This document shows, piece by piece, positions 44,356 through 53,957 of a stretch of 64,000 nt of DNA. The stretch comes from Comamonadaceae bacterium. Lineage in GTDB: Bacteria; Pseudomonadota; Gammaproteobacteria; Burkholderiales; Burkholderiaceae_C. Below the pieces are notes generated by a model. It made no database searches. It saw nothing but the letters and a program-made list of their open reading frames with translations, and was not told where the DNA came from. Location of the stretch: positions 57,660 through 121,659 of the forward strand of contig CANJWZ010000005.1 of assembly GCA_947478725.1 (NCBI GenBank). The letters are read 5' to 3'. The position numbers and the translations under genes were made by a program. Position 1 is the stretch's first letter. Each line of letters starts with the position of its first letter.

Positions 44356-45342
44356 CTATTCCGCCGTGATGCCGGCCTTGCGGATCAGCTCGCCGTAGCG
44401 CGTGAGCTGCGCGCGGGTGGCCCGGCCCAGCTCTTCAGGGGTGGTGCCGCGCGGGCTCAGGCCTTGGGCGATGAGCTTTTCGCGCGTTTCCGGGTCGGCC
44501 AAGGCTTTGGCCAGCTCGCTCGACAGGGTTTGCACGATGGCTTTGGGCGTGCCTGCCGGGGCCATCACTGCAAACCAGGAATTGAATTCAAAGCCGGGCA
44601 GGCCGGTGTCTGCCACGGTGGGCACGTCGGGGAACTGCGGCATACGCTTGGGGGTGGTCACGCCCAGCAGCTTGAGCTTGCCCGCCTTGATCAGCGAGTT
44701 CACGGTCGCAATGCCCTGAAACGCGACCTGCACCTCGTTACCCGCCACACCCATGGCCGCTTGCGTTGCGCCCTTGTAGGGCACATGCGTCATCTGCACC
44801 CCCGACTGCGAGGCAAACAGCGCCATGGCAATGTGCTGCGGGCTGCCATTGCCGCCCGAGCCGTAGTTCACTTTACCGGGGGCTTTGCGGGCGCTGGCGA
44901 TCAGGTCGGCGGCTGACTTTTCGGGTGCGTCAACGGCCGCCACCAGACCCCACTCGACAGTTGCCACCAGTGACACGGGCTCAAAATCTTTCAAAATGTC
45001 CCACGGCATTTTGGTCTGCAAGTGGGGCAGCATGGTCATGATGGAGTCGTTGAAGCCACCAATCGTGTAGCCATCGGGTGCCGCCTTGGCCACCCGGTCG
45101 GCGCCGATCAAACCTGCCGCGCCTGTCATGTTTTCAATCACGATGGCGTGGCCCATGTTTTGTCCCATCCTGAGCGCGATGATGCGCGCTGCGTTGTCCA
45201 CCGCGCTGCCAGCAGCCAGGGGCACAATCATTCGGATAGGCTTGTTGGGGTAAGGCGCTTGTGCAGGGCCGGGGGTTTGTGCATGCACTGCGCAGGCAGC
45301 GAGAAGTGATGAAAAAACAATAGCAAGAGACGTATATTTCAT
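44356..45342 (-). CDS. Bug family periplasmic solute-binding protein
   Basis: A 328-residue tripartite tricarboxylate transporter receptor. I start it at ATG 45342 (MKYTSLAIVFSSLLAACAVH), giving a normal signal peptide. The mature part has YPNKPIRMIVPLAAGSAVDN, ENMTGAAGLIGADRVAKAAP, YGSGGNGSPQHIAMALFAS and a C-terminal FAVMAPAGTPKAIVQTLSSE. Such proteins bind small carboxylates, often through two loops. No matching TctA/TctB membrane genes are adjacent, as is common for Bug proteins. It is the third gene of an operon with Ldh-type dehydrogenase and racemase genes, which suggests a hydroxy-acid substrate. Confidence 0.92.
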   Translation of the reverse strand: MKYTSLAIVFSSLLAACAVHAQTPGPAQAPYPNKPIRMIVPLAAGSAVDNAARIIALRMGQNMGHAIVIENMTGAAGLIGADRVAKAAPDGYTIGGFNDSIMTMLPHLQTKMPWDILKDFEPVSLVATVEWGLVAAVDAPEKSAADLIASARKAPGKVNYGSGGNGSPQHIAMALFASQSGVQMTHVPYKGATQAAMGVAGNEVQVAFQGIATVNSLIKAGKLKLLGVTTPKRMPQFPDVPTVADTGLPGFEFNSWFAVMAPAGTPKAIVQTLSSELAKALADPETREKLIAQGLSPRGTTPEELGRATRAQLTRYGELIRKAGITAE

Positions 45343-45364
45343 AGGGTCTACCAAGGTAAATTGT

Positions 45365-46480
45365 TTAAAAAGTGGCCAAAGGCGTGATGTCAGCGTCTAG
45401 TGCATAGGCCGCCAGCTGCTCAAGCAGCGCCAGCGGCAGCGCAATGCCATCGCGCAGATTGGCTTCGCGCCTGGTCTGGCTTTGTTCGCCGGGCAGCCAG
45501 ATGCGCTCGACGCCGGGCATGCGCTCACTGGCGCGCAGCTCTTGCACCAGTGTGTCAACCCTGGCCTTGAACGCGTTCACATCACCCCAGGCGGCCAGGT
45601 CAATGGCCATGATGGCCTGGCCGGTGTTGGTGGTGCTGACCTGGTCTTTGTTGAAGTCGATCACGGCCTTGCCCATGGCTGCGCCGTTGAGCGTGCCCGC
45701 CAGCAAACCGACGATGAGCGCCAGGCCGTAGCCCTTGTAGCCGCCAATCGGCATTAAAAAGCCCTCGTCCGCACGCTTGGGGTCCAACAGGGGCTGGCCC
45801 TGGCGATCCATCATCCAGCCTTCGGGCATGGACTCACCCTTTTGGGCTTTGGCTTTGACCTTGCCGTATGCGGCCACCGTGGTGGCCATGTCCAACACCA
45901 CGGGCGACTCGTGCAGGGCGGGCACGGCCACAGCGATCGGGTTGGTCGACAGCAGCATGTCCAGCCCGCCCCAGGGCGGCAGGTGGTTGGCATTGCCCAC
46001 GGCAAAGTACAGGCCGATCATGTTGTGGGCCAGCGGCATGCGGGCGTACAGCGAGGCCGGGCCGGCATGGTTGCTCATGCGTGTGCCGACCCAGCCAATG
46101 CCGCAGACCCGGGCTTTTTCAATGGCCATCTCGGCAGCACGCGTCATCACCAGGTGACCCATGCCGTTGTCGCCGTCCAGCAGGGCCATGCCGGGGCGCT
46201 CTTGCACCACGGTAATGTTCGGGGTGAGGTTCAGGCCACCGGCGCGAATGCGCCGGGCGTAGGGCACCAGGCGGATCACGCCGTGTCCGTCCGAGCCTTG
46301 CAGCTCGGCCTCAGCCATGAGCCGGCCCGTGGTGGCGGCGTCGGACTCAGGCAGGCCCAGTTGCTGCAGCGCTTCGGTGATGAAGCGCTGCAGCTCCGTG
46401 AACGCCACGCGGCTTGACGTTGCTGCTTTTGTAATAGCGGCTTGGTCAGTATCTGCGGGCACTATGGGGATGTTCGCCAT
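45365..46480 (-). CDS. Malate/L-lactate dehydrogenase family (Ldh) NAD(P)-dependent oxidoreductase
   Basis: A 371-residue enzyme of the Ldh/YlbC-type family, unrelated to Rossmann lactate dehydrogenases. Signatures are AELQGSDGHGVIRLVPYARR (about residues 52-71), DGDNGMGHLVMTRAAEMAIE, GWVGTRMSNHAGPASLYARM, and the Lys/Gly stretch FLMPIGGYKGYGLALIVGLL. It likely oxidises or reduces a 2-hydroxy acid. It lies between the racemase (six bases upstream) and the Bug receptor gene (22 bases downstream), so uptake, racemisation and oxidation of one compound is a coherent guess. Confidence 0.9.
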   Translation of the reverse strand: MANIPIVPADTDQAAITKAATSSRVAFTELQRFITEALQQLGLPESDAATTGRLMAEAELQGSDGHGVIRLVPYARRIRAGGLNLTPNITVVQERPGMALLDGDNGMGHLVMTRAAEMAIEKARVCGIGWVGTRMSNHAGPASLYARMPLAHNMIGLYFAVGNANHLPPWGGLDMLLSTNPIAVAVPALHESPVVLDMATTVAAYGKVKAKAQKGESMPEGWMMDRQGQPLLDPKRADEGFLMPIGGYKGYGLALIVGLLAGTLNGAAMGKAVIDFNKDQVSTTNTGQAIMAIDLAAWGDVNAFKARVDTLVQELRASERMPGVERIWLPGEQSQTRREANLRDGIALPLALLEQLAAYALDADITPLATF

Positions 46481-46486
46481 TAAAAA

Positions 46487-47209
46487 TCACCTCTGTAAAC
46501 TGTTTGTGGAAACTGCTTTTTTAAGTGCCAGCACGGCGCAATCAGGACTGCTGAGCACGGTGGCGGCGACGCACGTTTGCACCTGCGCCAGCGCGGCGGC
46601 CATGGAGAACTGGGCCAGCATGACAACGCTACACGTTTTGAAGGCTTTTTCTGCTGCCGCAGCAATCTTGCGGTGGTGCATGTCGGCGCGGCCTTCGGCC
46701 AGGTCTTGCATGGCCTCGGGAACAAAGACCGTGTGCAGCACGATGCTGCGACCACGCGCTGCGGCCAGGGCTTGCAGCTCTGCAGCCATGGAAGGCAGCG
46801 AAGCTTCAAAGGTGGCGATCAGGCCCATGCTGGCGCTGCCTTCGCTGCAGGCTTGGGTCAGCGTCAGCGCCTGTTCAAACATTGCCTCATTGGGCTTGAG
46901 CGTTGGAATGCCCACCGAAGCGCCTGCCGCCTCAATGGCTGGACCAAAGGCCGAACAGGTGAACAAAATACCAGTGCAGCCCGTGCGCTTGCTGTAGTGC
47001 GCCAGGTCGTCAAAGCGCTGTGTCATGGCCGGACTCAGCACGCCGCATGCTCTGGCGTGGTCGGCCGACAGGCTGTCGTCCAGCACATTCATGCACTGCG
47101 CTTCGGGCCAGTGGCGGGCAAAAGCCTGCTGCACGGGGGCCATGGCCAGTGCGGTGGCGTGGATCAATGCAATGCGGGCGGTCTCGCTTGCGGTTGTGGA
47201 AGCACTCAC
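46487..47209 (-). CDS. Aspartate/glutamate racemase family protein
   Basis: A 240-residue cofactor-independent racemase-fold protein. The two catalytic cysteines expected for the family are visible: GILFTCSAFGPAI (about residue 84) and LSSPDCAVLALKKA (about 223). The N-terminus carries IALIHATALAMAPVQQAF. The substrate may be an amino acid, hydantoin or hydroxy acid; members of this branch also act as maleate isomerases or arylmalonate decarboxylases. It is the first gene of the three-gene operon with Ldh and Bug. A promoter should lie in the 47210-47453 gap. Confidence 0.85.
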   Translation of the reverse strand: MSASTTASETARIALIHATALAMAPVQQAFARHWPEAQCMNVLDDSLSADHARACGVLSPAMTQRFDDLAHYSKRTGCTGILFTCSAFGPAIEAAGASVGIPTLKPNEAMFEQALTLTQACSEGSASMGLIATFEASLPSMAAELQALAAARGRSIVLHTVFVPEAMQDLAEGRADMHHRKIAAAAEKAFKTCSVVMLAQFSMAAALAQVQTCVAATVLSSPDCAVLALKKAVSTNSLQR

Positions 47210-47453
47210 GGTATTGTTGTCTCCAGGGCTTTTTTGTCAGTCGTACAAAACCATTCGTGCACAGCGGTTGGCTTGCAGCGCCACGTCAAGTGTGACGTTG
47301 ATTATCTGGCGTTTGGCAAAGTGCAAAGCGAGCGGGGGAGGGGGTACAAGCTAGCCACGTCGCCCGGTGCTGCCCATGTAGGCTGACTGTCGCGTCAAAT
47401 ATGCTGCCAGCCCACATCAGCGGCCGCAAGAGGCTCCTGAAATAATAGCAATC
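47210..47453. other. Intergenic region with candidate operator sequences
   Basis: A 244-bp gap between the racemase start and the end of the Smr gene. It contains the inverted-looking pair CAAGTGTGACGTTG and, nearer the racemase start, GTCAGTCGTACAAAAC, which could be a regulator site, but the symmetry is weak. No RNA gene or open frame is convincing here. Confidence 0.3.
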
Positions 47454-48110
47454 CTAGTTCTGCGCCAGCAGCACCACCAGCGCCCCAGCGCCGCCATGCG
47501 CGGGCCGGGCCTGCACGAAGGCCAGCACTTCTTGCTTTTGAATCAGCCAGCTTTGCACCTTGCCTTTGAGCACGGGCGTTTTGCCGGGCGAGCCCAAGCC
47601 CTTGCCGTGCACCACACGCACGCAGCGCCAACCCATGCGGGCGGCGTCTTTGATGAAGTCGACCAGCGCCTCGCGTGCATCTTCACGCCGCAGGCCGTGC
47701 AGGTCGACCTGGCCCTGAATAGCCCAGCCGCCTTTGCGCAGCTTGCGGGTCACGTCGGTGCCTATGCCTGTGCGTCGGTAGCTCAGGGCGTCGTCGGTGT
47801 CCAGCAGGGTCTCAACATCAAACTCGTCTGACAGGGCCTCGCGCATCACGGCCTGCTCGTCAAGCTGGTGCTGCAAGGCAAACGGTGCGGCTTGTACCAA
47901 GGGCAGTGCGGCACGCTCGCCCGGACGGTGCTTGGGCGGCAGCGGTTTGACGATGCCGACAGCCCGTGCAAAAAATTCTTCTTCCGCTTTGGCCTTGGCC
48001 AGGGCGGCTTTTCGGGCGGCTTCCAGTTCCTTAGCCCGTTTGACGCGCGCCTCCAGCTCAGCCTTGACGGCTTTCAGACCCAACAAATCCTTGATGGCGG
48101 GCGCTTTCAT
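47454..48110 (-). CDS. Smr domain protein (DNA endonuclease SmrA-like)
   Basis: A 218-residue protein with a charged helical N-terminus (EARVKRAKELEAARKAALAK) and a C-terminal Smr domain: VDLHGLRREDAREALVDFI (about 135-153), then VRVVHGKGLGSPGKTPVLKG and a final GGAGALVVLL. The DLHG and HGKG motifs are the conserved nuclease or binding residues. Stand-alone Smr proteins nick or bind branched DNA or act in ribosome rescue. The gene ends the convergent side of the radC locus; radC lies three bases upstream. Confidence 0.9.
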   Translation of the reverse strand: MKAPAIKDLLGLKAVKAELEARVKRAKELEAARKAALAKAKAEEEFFARAVGIVKPLPPKHRPGERAALPLVQAAPFALQHQLDEQAVMREALSDEFDVETLLDTDDALSYRRTGIGTDVTRKLRKGGWAIQGQVDLHGLRREDAREALVDFIKDAARMGWRCVRVVHGKGLGSPGKTPVLKGKVQSWLIQKQEVLAFVQARPAHGGAGALVVLLAQN

Positions 48111-48113
48111 GGC

Positions 48114-48788
48114 TTACATCAATCCCAGCTCAGCCATCGACACCGCTTCAGACCGCGTCACGATGAAATGGTCCAGCACCCGCACATCGACCAGTGCCAG
48201 CGCCGCTTTCAGGGTTTGCGTAATTAGCTCGTCAGCGCGTGATGCCTGCGCCGAGCCGCTCGGGTGGTTGTGCGCCAGCACCACGCTGGCAGCGTTCAGG
48301 GCCAGGGCGCGCACCACCACCTCACGCGGGTAGACGCTGGTTTGGGCGAGCGTGCCTCTGAACATTTCCTCCAGCACGATCAGGCGGTGCTGCGTGTCTA
48401 AAAACAGCACCGCAAAAACCTCGTGCTCACGGCTGCCCAGCTGCAACTGCAGATAGTCGCGTATGGCTTGCGGGTTGCCAAACAGGGGTTTTTCTTGCAA
48501 CTGGCTGGCCAGGGCGCGGCGGGCCAGTTCAAGCACAGCCACTATCTCGGCGCGCTTGGCTGGCCCCAGGCCTTTGATTTTTTTGAGTGCTTCGGCCGGT
48601 GTGTTGAGCAAACCCGAGACACCGCCGAAAGTGCTCAGCAACTCTTGCCCCATTTGCAGCGCGTTTTTGCCTGGCAAGCCAGTGCGCAGCAGCAGCGCCA
48701 ACAGTTCGGCGTCACTGAGCGCGCCGGGGCCACGGGCCAGCAGTTTTTCACGCGGGCGGGCATCTTCGGGCAGGTCTTTGAGCAGCAT
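48114..48788 (-). CDS. radC: RadC family JAMM-domain protein
   Basis: A 224-residue protein with helix-hairpin-helix elements at residues 27-75 ([38 protein letters not shown]) and a JAB1/MPN metalloprotease-like domain with the zinc motif [14 protein letters not shown] (about 173-186) plus an upstream Glu ([12 protein letters not shown]). The original DNA-repair role is doubtful; many RadC copies travel with mobile elements, but this one sits in a housekeeping context with Smr. Confidence 0.93.
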   Translation of the reverse strand: MLLKDLPEDARPREKLLARGPGALSDAELLALLLRTGLPGKNALQMGQELLSTFGGVSGLLNTPAEALKKIKGLGPAKRAEIVAVLELARRALASQLQEKPLFGNPQAIRDYLQLQLGSREHEVFAVLFLDTQHRLIVLEEMFRGTLAQTSVYPREVVVRALALNAASVVLAHNHPSGSAQASRADELITQTLKAALALVDVRVLDHFIVTRSEAVSMAELGLM

Positions 48789-48852
48789 GGAGGATGGAAC
48801 GGCTAACTTTCTACAATAGGGTCAGTTTACAAACAGTTTTGGCTTTCAAGCC

Positions 48853-49341
48853 ATGTCAGAGAGTTTTATGTCCGTTGATCAGCTGATAGCCACTCCGATG
48901 ATCCAGGCCGGGTCTTTTTTAACCCTGCACTACCGCATGGCCGGGCCTGATGGCGTGGACATCATCAACACCTTTGGCAGCAAGCCCGCCACGCTGAGCC
49001 TGGGCACGGGCCAGTTGTCCCCCGCGATTGAGCAGCATCTGCTCGGCTTGCCTGAAGGCACCCACACCACGTTTGAGCTGCCTGCTGGCGCAGCTTTTGG
49101 CGAGCGCAACACCGACCTGATGCAGTGGGTGGCGCGCAAGCTGCTCAATGAACTGGGCGACCCGGACGAGGCCTATAAGGTGGGTGATGTGGTGCAGTTC
49201 CCCACGCCTGACGGGGCCGGGCAGTATGCAGGCAGCGTGGTGCAGGTCAAAACTGCAGGCGATGCGGTGCAGTTCGACTTTAACCACCCGCTGGCCGGGC
49301 AACCCGTGACTTTTGAAGTGAATGTGATTGGCGTTTTATGA
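48853..49341 (+). CDS. fkpB: FKBP-type peptidyl-prolyl isomerase (SlpA/FkpB-like)
   Basis: A 162-residue SlpA-type FKBP with a small FKBP domain and an insert-in-flap chaperone domain. It has LTLHYRMAGPDGVDIINTFG, TLSLGTGQLSPAIEQHLLGL and GAAFGERNTDLMQWVARKLL. It speeds proline isomerisation and folding in the cytoplasm. The ATG at 48853 is used; an ATG five codons later is possible. It overlaps ispH by four bases, the common fkpB-ispH pairing. Confidence 0.92.
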   Translation: MSESFMSVDQLIATPMIQAGSFLTLHYRMAGPDGVDIINTFGSKPATLSLGTGQLSPAIEQHLLGLPEGTHTTFELPAGAAFGERNTDLMQWVARKLLNELGDPDEAYKVGDVVQFPTPDGAGQYAGSVVQVKTAGDAVQFDFNHPLAGQPVTFEVNVIGVL

Positions 49342-50321
49342 CAACTCTTCCTCAAGAAATTCTGTTAGCCGAACCGCGCGGCTTTTGCGCAGGCGTTGAC
49401 CGCGCGATTGAAATTGTGGAGCGCGCACTGGCCAAATTCGGCGCGCCGATTTACGTGCGCCACGAGATTGTTCACAACACCTATGTGGTCAATGACCTGA
49501 AAGAAAAAGGTGCGATTTTCATTGAAGAGCTGGCCGATGTGCCGCCCGGCGCTACGCTGGTCTTCAGTGCACACGGGGTGAGCAAGGCGATTCAGCTGGA
49601 GGCCGAGCAGCGTGGGTTTCAGATATTTGATGCCACCTGCCCCTTGGTGACCAAAGTACATGTCGAAGTCGCCAAGCTGCACAAGGAAGGCTACGAGTTC
49701 ATCATGATTGGCCATAAGGGGCACCCCGAGGTGGAAGGCACGATGGGCCAGCTGGAAAGCGGCATTCACCTGGTCGAAGACGCCCAAGACGTGCAGCGCA
49801 TCAACCCACGACAAACGCAGTTGCTGGCTGTGGTGACGCAAACCACCTTGAGCGTGGACGACGCGGCCGAGATCACCGCCGCTGTCAAAGCGCGCTTTCC
49901 CATGGTACGCAGCCCCAAAATGCAGGACATCTGCTACGCCACGCAAAACCGGCAAGACGCGGTCAAGGTGATGAGCTCGCAGGTGGATATTTTGATTGTG
50001 GTCGGTAGCCCCACCAGTTCCAACAGCAACCGTCTGGCCGAGCTGGCCAACAAGCTGGGCACTGAAGCCTATATGGTCGACGATGCCAGCGAGCTCAAGG
50101 AAAGCTGGTTTGAAGGCAAGGCCAAGGTCGGCTTGACCGCTGGTGCGTCAGCGCCTGAAGTGCTCGTCAAACAAGTCATTGACCGCATCAAGGCGCTGGG
50201 CGCGGTGTCAGTGCGCAAGATGGACGGGATTGAAGAGACCATCAAGTTTCCGCTGCCCAAGGGCTTGAAGCTTGACGCCCAGGGCGAACTGAGCGCCGGG
50301 CAAAGCACGCTGCATCAGTAG
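49338..50321 (+). CDS. ispH: 4-hydroxy-3-methylbut-2-enyl diphosphate reductase
   Basis: IspH is the last enzyme of the MEP isoprenoid pathway and contains a 4Fe-4S cluster. The 327 residues have the three cluster cysteines: LAEPRGFCAGVDRAIEIV (Cys17), FDATCPLVTKVHVE and QDICYATQNRQDAV. YVRHEIVHNTYVV and ILIVVGSPTSSNSNRL are conserved. It overlaps the FKBP gene (ATGA). An AT-rich repeat and then serS follow. Confidence 0.97.
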   Translation: MTTLPQEILLAEPRGFCAGVDRAIEIVERALAKFGAPIYVRHEIVHNTYVVNDLKEKGAIFIEELADVPPGATLVFSAHGVSKAIQLEAEQRGFQIFDATCPLVTKVHVEVAKLHKEGYEFIMIGHKGHPEVEGTMGQLESGIHLVEDAQDVQRINPRQTQLLAVVTQTTLSVDDAAEITAAVKARFPMVRSPKMQDICYATQNRQDAVKVMSSQVDILIVVGSPTSSNSNRLAELANKLGTEAYMVDDASELKESWFEGKAKVGLTAGASAPEVLVKQVIDRIKALGAVSVRKMDGIEETIKFPLPKGLKLDAQGELSAGQSTLHQ

Positions 50322-50337
50322 ACCTGAGCGATTTGTC

Positions 50338-50392
50338 AATGCTATATATTGAATAGCTACTAGCCTATGAATTCATTGGCTAATAACTATAT
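50338..50392 (+). repeat. AT-rich dispersed repeat, copy 5
   Basis: Begins TGCTATATATTGAATAGCTA and ends AATTCATTGGCTAATAACTA. It fills the gap between ispH and serS. It is the most diverged copy but keeps the ATAGCTACT-GCCTATGAATTCATTGGCTA core seen in the gpsA copy. Confidence 0.55.
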
Positions 50393-50428
50393 TTGACCCC
50401 CAAAACGACTTTAAAAAACCATTTTTAA

Positions 50429-51751
<1,323 letters not shown>

Positions 51752-51769
51752 TAGAATCAAGCTTCGAGC

Positions 51770-51857
51770 GGAAAGGTGGCAGAGTGGCCGAATGTACCTG
51801 ACTCGAAATCAGGCGTACCGCAAGGTACCGTGGGTTCGAATCCCACCCTTTCCGCCA
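51770..51857 (+). tRNA. tRNA-Ser (anticodon CGA)
   Basis: An 88-nt gene with CCA encoded. The acceptor pairs GGAAAGG with CCTTTCC, followed by G and CCA. The anticodon arm is CCTGA-CTCGAAA-TCAGG with CGA in the loop, reading UCG. A long variable arm (GTACC-GCAA-GGTAC) confirms the class II serine type, and the T arm GTGGG-TTCGAAT-CCCAC is perfect. It follows serS and precedes a decayed region and a catabolic cluster. Confidence 0.97.
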
Positions 51858-51902
51858 GTACAAAGACCTCAAACCTGCTCAGCAGGCCTTGGGCGGCCTC
51901 AG

Positions 51903-51926
51903 GCCCCGCACCACGCGGGGCTTTTT
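51903..51926 (+). terminator. Rho-independent terminator after tRNA-Ser
   Basis: GCCCCGC (51903-51909) and GCGGGGC (51915-51921) form a 7-bp GC stem with a five-base loop followed by TTTTT. It would end transcription from serS and tRNA-Ser and separates them from the decayed DNA beyond. Confidence 0.85.
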
Positions 51927-51991
51927 GCTTTGGGCTCCTGACTGCGACCTGCGGCAGCGACCCCGGAAAGTCGTCTCAAACCCCGTTTGTC

Positions 51992-52345
51992 TCAAAACCT
52001 CATGACTTTTTCGGACTTGGTTCCGAGCCATGAATTTGCGGATGAAGGCAAAACAGGCTTTGAACCAAGCTGAATGAAATTTCGTGGTTCAGAGCGCTTT
52101 GACCATCGCAAGCTGCGCTGGCTGTAGCCGTACAGGTTGGAAAGCTCTTTTTCCGTCGGAATTGGCGAGCCGACCTTGTAGCGGCCGCTCGATATGTCGT
52201 CGGTGAGCGCAGCGGCCAGAGTCCCGTAGCGGGACACGCGTGTCGCTCCAGCTGCCGTCGCGGCGACGGGGGGTGCGTCATTACCTACATGTGATTTCAT
52301 GAACGGAACTATAGAAGAAGAACTTTCCGGGGGCGAATCAGACAT
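51992..52345 (-). pseudogene. Broken GntR-family regulator (N-terminal fragment)
   Basis: A 117-residue frame with an unstructured leader, then SRYGTLAAALTDDISSGRYK and IPTEKELSNLYGYSQ, which is the start of a GntR winged helix up to the recognition helix. After that the sequence (RSLRWSKRSEPRNFIQ) no longer resembles the family, and no effector-binding domain follows. It is therefore a truncated remnant of a regulator, lying between the tRNA gene and an IS remnant. Confidence 0.65.
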
Positions 52346-52434
52346 CAGTTGAGGATTCAATGGGGCAGGACGAGGAATTAATTGTCCGTACATTTTAATT
52401 CCTGCCGGCGCCAATGTCACTGGGCTGGATTTTT

Positions 52435-52700
52435 GGTTCTGTCGCAATAAGCATAAACGACAATCCAGCGCATGCTTGATTTCCGCAAAAGCTCAATCAA
52501 TAGCGCCTTAAGCAAAGTTCTCAAACGGTTCCACTTCCCGCTGGAAGTGATGCTCACATGCACATGATCCGCAAGGGGCAGATGGACTGCCCCGCCGGCA
52601 AAACCATGTCTGCAGCCAACCAGTTCTACAGCCTTGCAGCTTGATCTCCAACTCAGCGATGCAACTCTTTTCGGCCAGACTCCACTATTGCGACAGAACC
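52435..52700 (+). mobile_element. Internally deleted IS6-family element (266 bp)
   Basis: Both ends carry the same 15-bp inverted repeat, GGTTCTGTCGCAATA at 52435-52449 and its complement at 52686-52700, with IS6-like character. Inside, a frame from 52472 gives the N-terminal transposase-like LKRFHFPLEVMLTC. A second frame at 52558-52644 gives the C-terminal part MHMIRKGQMDCPAGKTMSA ending FYSLAA. The middle of the transposase, including the DDE residues, is gone. I see no 8-bp target duplication. It is a non-autonomous remnant. Confidence 0.75.
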
Positions 52701-52973
52701 TTCTTTGTTGGATAAACCAACTGCCTAATGGTCGGGCCAGTGCGTTTACCAAGTTTGATGTAGAGCTTGACAGCTCGAATTCGATCTTCGTACAAATAAA
52801 TGAACTACCTCCAAGTAGTCCAAGTTATTGTCCGCGCCCCCCAGAGGTCAATTCCGGGTGGAATTCAACACCCCGGAACAACCCGGATTGACGCGCGCAG
52901 CACTTCATGCCAGACTTGAACGATCGCTCGGTAAACAACCGGGCCTTTACAGAAAATACGTTGGAGACAAACC
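52701..52973. other. Non-coding region before the catabolic cluster
   Basis: No convincing gene is present. It contains an imperfect hairpin (TTCCGGGTG and CACCCCGGAA around 52852-52877) and the likely regulator site at 52919-52932. Short open frames here have no recognisable similarity and start or end inside the IS remnant. Confidence 0.5.
52919..52932 (+). promoter_or_regulatory. Candidate TetR operator, left copy
   Basis: AACGATCGCTCGGT lies 41 bases before the start of the Bug gene. It matches 13 of 14 bases with AACGATCGATCGGT on the reverse strand at 63736-63749, in front of the other operon of the cluster. It is an imperfect dyad (5 of 7 pairs). A TetR gene lies inside the cluster. 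Confidence 0.6.
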
Positions 52974-53951
52974 ATGAGCACCACTTTCAGCCGCCGGGCG
53001 GTCATCTCGGGCATCGCCGGCCTTGCAGCCGCGCCTCTTGCCGGCTTTGCACAGTCCTCACAGTCCTATCCTTCCCTGCAACTAACCATCGTGGTGCCGA
53101 GCACCGCTGGCGGCATCATTGACGTGGTCGCGCGCACCCTCGGCGCACGCATGATGGCGGAACTCAAGCAGACCATCGTCATTGACAACAGGGCGGGCGG
53201 CAACGGCCACATTGGCGCAAGCCTGGTTGCGAAGGCAAAGCCGGACGGCTACACGCTGCTGTGCGCGGCCGGCAGCACGCTCACGTCGGGCGTCAGCCGC
53301 AACCTGAACTACGAACCCATGAAGGACCTTGTGCCCGTGGCCCGGCTCGTCACTTCTGCGGTATTCCTGGTTATCGCTGCCGATTCGCCTCTTAAGACCG
53401 TACAAGACCTCATTGTCGCAGCTAAGGCAAAGCCGGGCGGTGTGTTCTTTGGTTCGACCAGCGCGGGCAACTCCACGCACATTGGCGCAGAAATGCTGAA
53501 CACGCTGACGGGTATGGGCGCGACCCACGTGCCGTACAAGGGCGCCGTCGCCGCACTACAGGACCTTGTCGGCGGCCGGATCCAATTCATGCTGGACACG
53601 CGGCCATCCATCGGGCCGCTCATCCAGGCGGGCAAGCTGCGCATGATCGCCGTGTCGTCGCGCCAGCGCTTGAAGGACTTCCCGAATGTTCCGTCCATCG
53701 CCGAAGCTGTGCCCGGCTACGAGATCGAAGGCTGGGTTGGCATCTTCGCGCCGGCCGGCACGCCGAAAGACATCGTGGACAAGCTCGGCGCCGCCGTGCA
53801 GACGGCAATCGCTGATCCTGAAGTCACCATGAAGTTGCGCGCCGCGGGCGATGTCGCCTTCCTGCCGCCCGTAGCCGCTCGCACGTTCATGAACGAAGAC
53901 CACGAGCGCATCATCAAGGTCGTGCGCGCGGCCAATATCGTCGTCGATTGA
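52974..53951 (+). CDS. Bug family periplasmic solute-binding protein with Tat-like signal
   Basis: A 325-residue tripartite tricarboxylate receptor. The signal TFSRRAVISGIAGLAAAPLA contains a twin arginine. The mature part has YPSLQLTIVVPSTAGGIIDV, DNRAGGNGHIGASLVAKAKP, STSAGNSTHIGAEMLNTLTG and IFAPAGTPKDIVDKLGAAV. It is preceded by GGAG and by a shared operator-like site. It heads the + strand operon with two acyl-CoA dehydrogenase genes, so it likely captures the carboxylic acid that the cluster degrades. No membrane transporter genes are adjacent. Confidence 0.92.
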   Translation: MSTTFSRRAVISGIAGLAAAPLAGFAQSSQSYPSLQLTIVVPSTAGGIIDVVARTLGARMMAELKQTIVIDNRAGGNGHIGASLVAKAKPDGYTLLCAAGSTLTSGVSRNLNYEPMKDLVPVARLVTSAVFLVIAADSPLKTVQDLIVAAKAKPGGVFFGSTSAGNSTHIGAEMLNTLTGMGATHVPYKGAVAALQDLVGGRIQFMLDTRPSIGPLIQAGKLRMIAVSSRQRLKDFPNVPSIAEAVPGYEIEGWVGIFAPAGTPKDIVDKLGAAVQTAIADPEVTMKLRAAGDVAFLPPVAARTFMNEDHERIIKVVRAANIVVD

Positions 53952-53957
53952 CGGCAG

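Noticed and set aside
46425..46445. A sixth AT-rich repeat at the N-terminus of the Ldh gene
   Set aside because: The reverse strand GCTATTACAAAAGCAGCA matches the first 18 bases of the family but the rest does not.
50393..50405. TTTGACCCCCAAAA before serS as a further copy of the globin palindrome arm
   Set aside because: Only about a dozen bases match and no second arm or hairpins accompany it.
52427..52708. 8-bp target duplication around the IS6 remnant
   Set aside because: The flanks read GGATTTTT and TTCTTTGT, which do not match.
52417..52752. A 111-codon reverse frame over the IS remnant
   Set aside because: It spans the IS6 terminal repeat and runs antisense to the transposase fragments; no family resemblance.
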